DNA of 64,000 bases, taken from NCBI GenBank assembly GCA_963720375.1, contig CAVRFM010000005.1, positions 117,564 through 181,563 of the forward strand, written 5' to 3'. The DNA is from JAPLHP01 sp963720375. Lineage in GTDB: Bacteria > Chloroflexota > Dehalococcoidia > UBA2247 > RBG-13-53-26. Under the pieces are notes generated by a model, which had not been told where the DNA came from, searched no databases, and saw only the letters and a list, made by a program, of their open reading frames with translations. Positions 61,301 through 64,000 of the stretch are shown in pieces. The position numbers and the translations under genes were made by a program. Numbering within the stretch: position 1 is the stretch's first letter; each line of letters starts with the position of its first letter.

Positions 61301-62116
61301 ACCGAAGTGGGAGGGGTGCCTCAGCCCGGCTTCGCGCATGCGCCGAATGAGCAAAACTAGACTGACCAACCCGACAGCAATCAAGCCGATGAACTCAATG
61401 CCGACCCAACGGATTGATGTGCGACCGGTCAAAGACCCCAGTATGTCCCATGCAGTGTGTAGCAGGACAGCAGCCAGAAATGCACTGACTACTGACCAGT
61501 TCAGAGTAGTGTGACCTGCCCGTTGCCGCTCCCGCCACATGACGGCACACACGAGGCCCGTCCAGGCCCCGTGCCCGACGGGAGAGACCAGCGCCCGGAC
61601 AAGGAGCGTTTCCTCAAGGGAGCTGATACTCCCCTGAGACTGCAGAAAAGCTGTGAGGCCATGGCCCATGCTCTCCAGAGCGGCGAAGCCCATGCCGCTG
61701 GCGACGCCGAAGAGCAACCCATCAGCTTCCGAACGGTAGCGGCCGCGCAGATACACTGCTACTGGAATGATTAGTTTGGCGCTTTCCTCAATCACGCCTA
61801 CCCCGAGTAGCTGAAGGAATCCCAGTTTGCGCAGCGTTGCATACTCAATCAGTCCGGCCACAAGCAGTCCCATTGCGCCACTCAGGAAGACTATGACGGC
61901 AATTGTTGGTATGGGGACATTCTTCACTTGAACACGCTGGTAAACATAGATCACAAATGTTACGGGCACGAGGGAGGCACCTAGGAGAATTACAGTCGGC
62001 ATGAGGTTGGTATTGCTTGTGACGACCAGCGCTGCATCCATAGCCAGGAAAAGAGCGAGCCCGCCGGCAAGTGCCAGGAACCACGTGTGTCTTACAAATT
62101 CAAGCCGTCTGAACAC
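61289..62116 (-). CDS. PrsW-family intramembrane metalloprotease
   Basis: A 275-residue membrane protein with eight or so hydrophobic helices. PrsW signatures are GVIEESAKLIIPVAVYLRG (EExxK), LLFGVASGMGFAALESMGHG and VSPVGHGAWTGLVCAVMW plus LLHTAWDILGSL (the His motifs). PrsW relatives cleave membrane-anchored anti-sigma factors in Bacillus; the target here is unknown. The start is GTG at 62116. It is followed by R2 copy 13 and the surface-protein gene. The C terminus is basic (RRMREAGLRH). Confidence 0.9.
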   Translation of the reverse strand: MFRRLEFVRHTWFLALAGGLALFLAMDAALVVTSNTNLMPTVILLGASLVPVTFVIYVYQRVQVKNVPIPTIAVIVFLSGAMGLLVAGLIEYATLRKLGFLQLLGVGVIEESAKLIIPVAVYLRGRYRSEADGLLFGVASGMGFAALESMGHGLTAFLQSQGSISSLEETLLVRALVSPVGHGAWTGLVCAVMWRERQRAGHTTLNWSVVSAFLAAVLLHTAWDILGSLTGRTSIRWVGIEFIGLIAVGLVSLVLLIRRMREAGLRHPSHFGVTS

Positions 62117-62136
62117 AATGCATCACTCTCCATGGG

Positions 62137-62625
62137 TCAACATCCATCCAGTCTCTCCCGCAACACTCTCAGATTCACGACATCTTCTCTGTTGTACTCC
62201 AGCAGCAGATCCAGAGCGGTCTCATCGCCGTCGATTTTGTACTTCCACCAGAGCAGCACCGCCTGGAATCCGCCAATGGTCGTTAGTCGCCTCGGGATGC
62301 CCAGCTGTTGCTCTACGGCTTTAAAACCGCCGTAGAGATTGTTTTGCCAACAATCGTACATCAGGTCATGGTGGTGGAATTTTGTCTCAAGGTTCACATC
62401 TAAGCGGGCGTGTATGAAGGGCAGGTCAAAGCGCTTGCCGTTGTAGGTGAAAATGGTATCTACTCCCTCCAGCACTTTGAGGAGGCTCTCTCTGGTTACC
62501 TCCTCGCCTACCAGTTGCACAAACCTGGGAGTACTCCCACCGACGACGTAGATGCCGACGACTGTTACGTCGTCAAAGTACGGAGACAGGCCGGTAGTCT
62601 CGATATCCAGGTAGGCTTCGGTCAT
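62137..62625 (-). CDS. RNase H-like 3'-5' exonuclease (YprB-type)
   Basis: A 162-residue nuclease-fold protein. Catalytic acids are in AYLDIETTGLSPYFDDVTVV (Asp and Glu of DxE), IFTYNGKRFDLPFIHARLD and the late LLLEYNREDVVNLRVL. This is the DEDD pattern of the predicted exonuclease family related to YprB. It would degrade or trim DNA or RNA. The ATG at 62625 is used. It lies 20 nt upstream of PrsW on the same strand, so the two are probably co-transcribed. No helicase partner is seen. Confidence 0.85.
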   Translation of the reverse strand: MTEAYLDIETTGLSPYFDDVTVVGIYVVGGSTPRFVQLVGEEVTRESLLKVLEGVDTIFTYNGKRFDLPFIHARLDVNLETKFHHHDLMYDCWQNNLYGGFKAVEQQLGIPRRLTTIGGFQAVLLWWKYKIDGDETALDLLLEYNREDVVNLRVLRERLDGC

Positions 62626-62823
62626 TGGTTTGACCAGTCCCTGCTTTCGTTGCCCATCAACTCAGAATATAGCAGACAGGAGAGTGGGTTGAGAAGTCCC
62701 TTCGAAGGGGTTGTGAGTGACGGCTGGGCGTGTCCTCTTCACCTTGTTGTGGCTGGCATTGGCTCTCGCTCCGGAGAAAATCCCTGCCCCAAGACAGAAA
62801 CGGTTTGAGATGGAGGAGTCTCT

Positions 62824-62854
62824 TTGTATCCAGGCTGAGGATGAGTGGTATAAT
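62824..62854 (+). promoter_or_regulatory. Promoter of the DUF2807 gene, from an inverted R2 promoter half
   Basis: TTGTAT (62824-62829), 19 nt, TATAAT (62849-62854). The sequence TTTGTATCCAGGCTGAGGAT and GAGTGGTATAAT matches the promoter half of R2 in the opposite orientation to all other copies. No R2 core is seen near it. Confidence 0.75.
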
Positions 62855-62957
62855 CTCCTCGTGATCATGTCCTGCTAAGATGGACACGATGCATCAAAGG
62901 GTGTTGCCAAGGTCAGAAGAGCAGGTAGAGGCAGTAATGAAGGGAAAGGAGTCCCTA

Positions 62958-63875
62958 ATGCGAAAAAGACTAGTGAAGGTGAGAGTAATAGACGACATCA
63001 TCAAGTTGCTTATTGCCTTCAGCCTGGTGGGTCTTCCTATTGTGGCCTTCAGCTCATGTAGCTCATCACAGACTGGGGTGAACTCTTCAGGAAGCATAGT
63101 TACTAAGACAAGAGACCTGGAAAGCTTCAACAGTGTGGAACTTACGGCGCACGGAACATTGGTTATTGAGCAGGGTGACCAGGATTCCATAAGTATAGAA
63201 ACATATGAAAACCTGGTGCCTCTGGTTACAACTGATGTTTCTTCCGGCAAATTGACCATTGGTTTCAGAGGAGATTATCCGGTTGGAGATAACCAGAAAG
63301 GGTTGAACCTTCATCTAACGGCAAAGGACTTGAACAGCATCTCTAATAATAGTCTTGGTTCAATAACTGCCAGTGGTTTGCACGCCGAGGGTCTGGAGGT
63401 CGATCTGAGTAGTTACGGAGATATCAGTATTGATAATCTTGTTGTCGAAGGTAATTTGGTGATCAACTCGAGTGGTTTTGGGGACATGACTACTGATAAC
63501 CTTGTGGTGACGGAGGGCTTGCAGATCAATTCGAACCGTGTTGGCGGAGTGACGATTCAGAACCTCGCAGCCAGCGAGGTTACCACTGAGATCACCGATT
63601 TGGGCATTGTCAGTCTGTCAGGCAAAGCAGATCAACAGACAGTTACCAGTGATGGTATTGGTGTTTACGAAGCTGAAGGGCTTGAAAGTAGTCAATGCAC
63701 GGTGGAGGTTAATGCCACCACTTTCCATACAGACTCTCCGGAGTGCAGGGTTAGCCTTAATGTGAGTGATAGCTTGGATGTCAGCCTTAATGGAGATGTA
63801 GACGTCTGCTATGAGGGAAACCCTCAAGTGACGCAAGAAGTATCTGGCAACGGTAGTGTAAACAGAATCGAATAG
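62958..63875 (+). CDS. DUF2807-type (putative auto-transporter adhesin head GIN) lipoprotein
   Basis: About 305 residues from the ATG at 62958, which has AAAGGAG 8 nt upstream; earlier in-frame ATGs at 62880 and 62937 are possible. A hydrophobic signal segment (IIKLLIAFSLVGLPIVAFSS, then CSSS) suggests lipidation. The rest is a right-handed beta-helix-like DUF2807 domain with repeating short strands (LESFNSVELTAHGTLVIEQG, LTIGFRGDYP, LEVDLSSYGDISIDNLVVEG). It is probably exposed on the cell surface; its role is unknown. Its promoter is an R2-type half. Confidence 0.82.
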   Translation: MRKRLVKVRVIDDIIKLLIAFSLVGLPIVAFSSCSSSQTGVNSSGSIVTKTRDLESFNSVELTAHGTLVIEQGDQDSISIETYENLVPLVTTDVSSGKLTIGFRGDYPVGDNQKGLNLHLTAKDLNSISNNSLGSITASGLHAEGLEVDLSSYGDISIDNLVVEGNLVINSSGFGDMTTDNLVVTEGLQINSNRVGGVTIQNLAASEVTTEITDLGIVSLSGKADQQTVTSDGIGVYEAEGLESSQCTVEVNATTFHTDSPECRVSLNVSDSLDVSLNGDVDVCYEGNPQVTQEVSGNGSVNRIE

Positions 63876-63954
63876 ATCTGGTCGAGTCCGCCTCTTTATT
63901 GCCGTAGCCTTGCCCCAATGGAGCTTTGCAGAACGTCAAACTACTCTTAAAAAT

Positions 63955-64000
63955 TGGTGCCGAGGATCAGAGTCGAACTGATGACACGCGGATTTTCAGT
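63955..64000 (-). tRNA. tRNA-Phe (GAA), 3' part (cut by window edge)
   Basis: The visible minus-strand part has the anticodon loop CTGAAAA (anticodon GAA), anticodon 3' stem, T arm ATCAG-TTCGACT-CTGAT, CCTCGGC acceptor strand, discriminator A and encoded CCA. The 5' half lies outside the window. Confidence 0.82.

Overview
The window is a bacterial chromosome segment of roughly 50-55% GC, probably from an anaerobic Chloroflexota bacterium, with Dehalococcoidia the closest fit. This placement is an inference. It rests on the order pdxS / GNAT-like / R3H-AAA ATPase / tmk / mnmA / rnhB / yraN, on oxygen-sensitive chemistry (a ferredoxin-dependent 2-oxoacid oxidoreductase, a glycyl radical enzyme, a dienoyl-CoA-reductase-like flavoprotein), and on many small zinc-ribbon and membrane proteins. 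No rRNA is present to confirm it.

Layout. 1-5.9 kb: the 3' end of carB, thrS and a korDABC operon behind a clear sigma70-type promoter. 6-12 kb: two tandem CrtI-like FAD oxidoreductases and a PAS sensor kinase / NarL-type response regulator pair. 12.2-15.3 kb: a small hypothetical gene and a GNAT/acyl-CoA-synthetase fusion. 15.5-23.7 kb: a five-gene glycyl radical enzyme (GRE) operon (OYE-type reductase, VOC protein, GRE, activase, MDR dehydrogenase). It is divergent from a double-length Lrp/AsnC regulator, and the two promoters share one palindrome. 24-30 kb: a zinc-ribbon peptide, a tandem Usp protein, a badly frameshifted RND exporter with its TetR repressor and two matching operators, and a frameshifted DUF3800 gene. 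30.3-37 kb: tRNA-Val, a compact housekeeping operon with 4-nt stop/start overlaps, then tRNA-Leu and tRNA-Gly. 37-64 kb: an accessory region of small, mostly minus-strand genes (zinc ribbons, lipoproteins, hydrolases, dodecin, DUF2934, PrsW, a flippase-EVE fusion, a large FN3-type surface protein). It also holds two transposases, an odd tRNA-Cys, and a dispersed repeat family that repeatedly carries the promoter of the next gene.

Most notable: (1) the GRE operon, whose substrate cannot be assigned to a known GRE class by eye; (2) its face-to-face promoters inside one inverted repeat; (3) a repeat family (called R2 here) present at least 13 times between 39.7 and 61.3 kb, typically with a -10 box pointing into the neighbouring gene; (4) a Wzx-like flippase fused to an EVE domain; (5) a tRNA-Cys with C instead of U at position 33.

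Caution: at least nine genes are broken by one-base frameshifts while both halves keep good protein sequence, several at short G or T runs. Sequencing or assembly error is a serious alternative to real gene decay for all of them. Family names come from motif recognition by eye; no database search was run.
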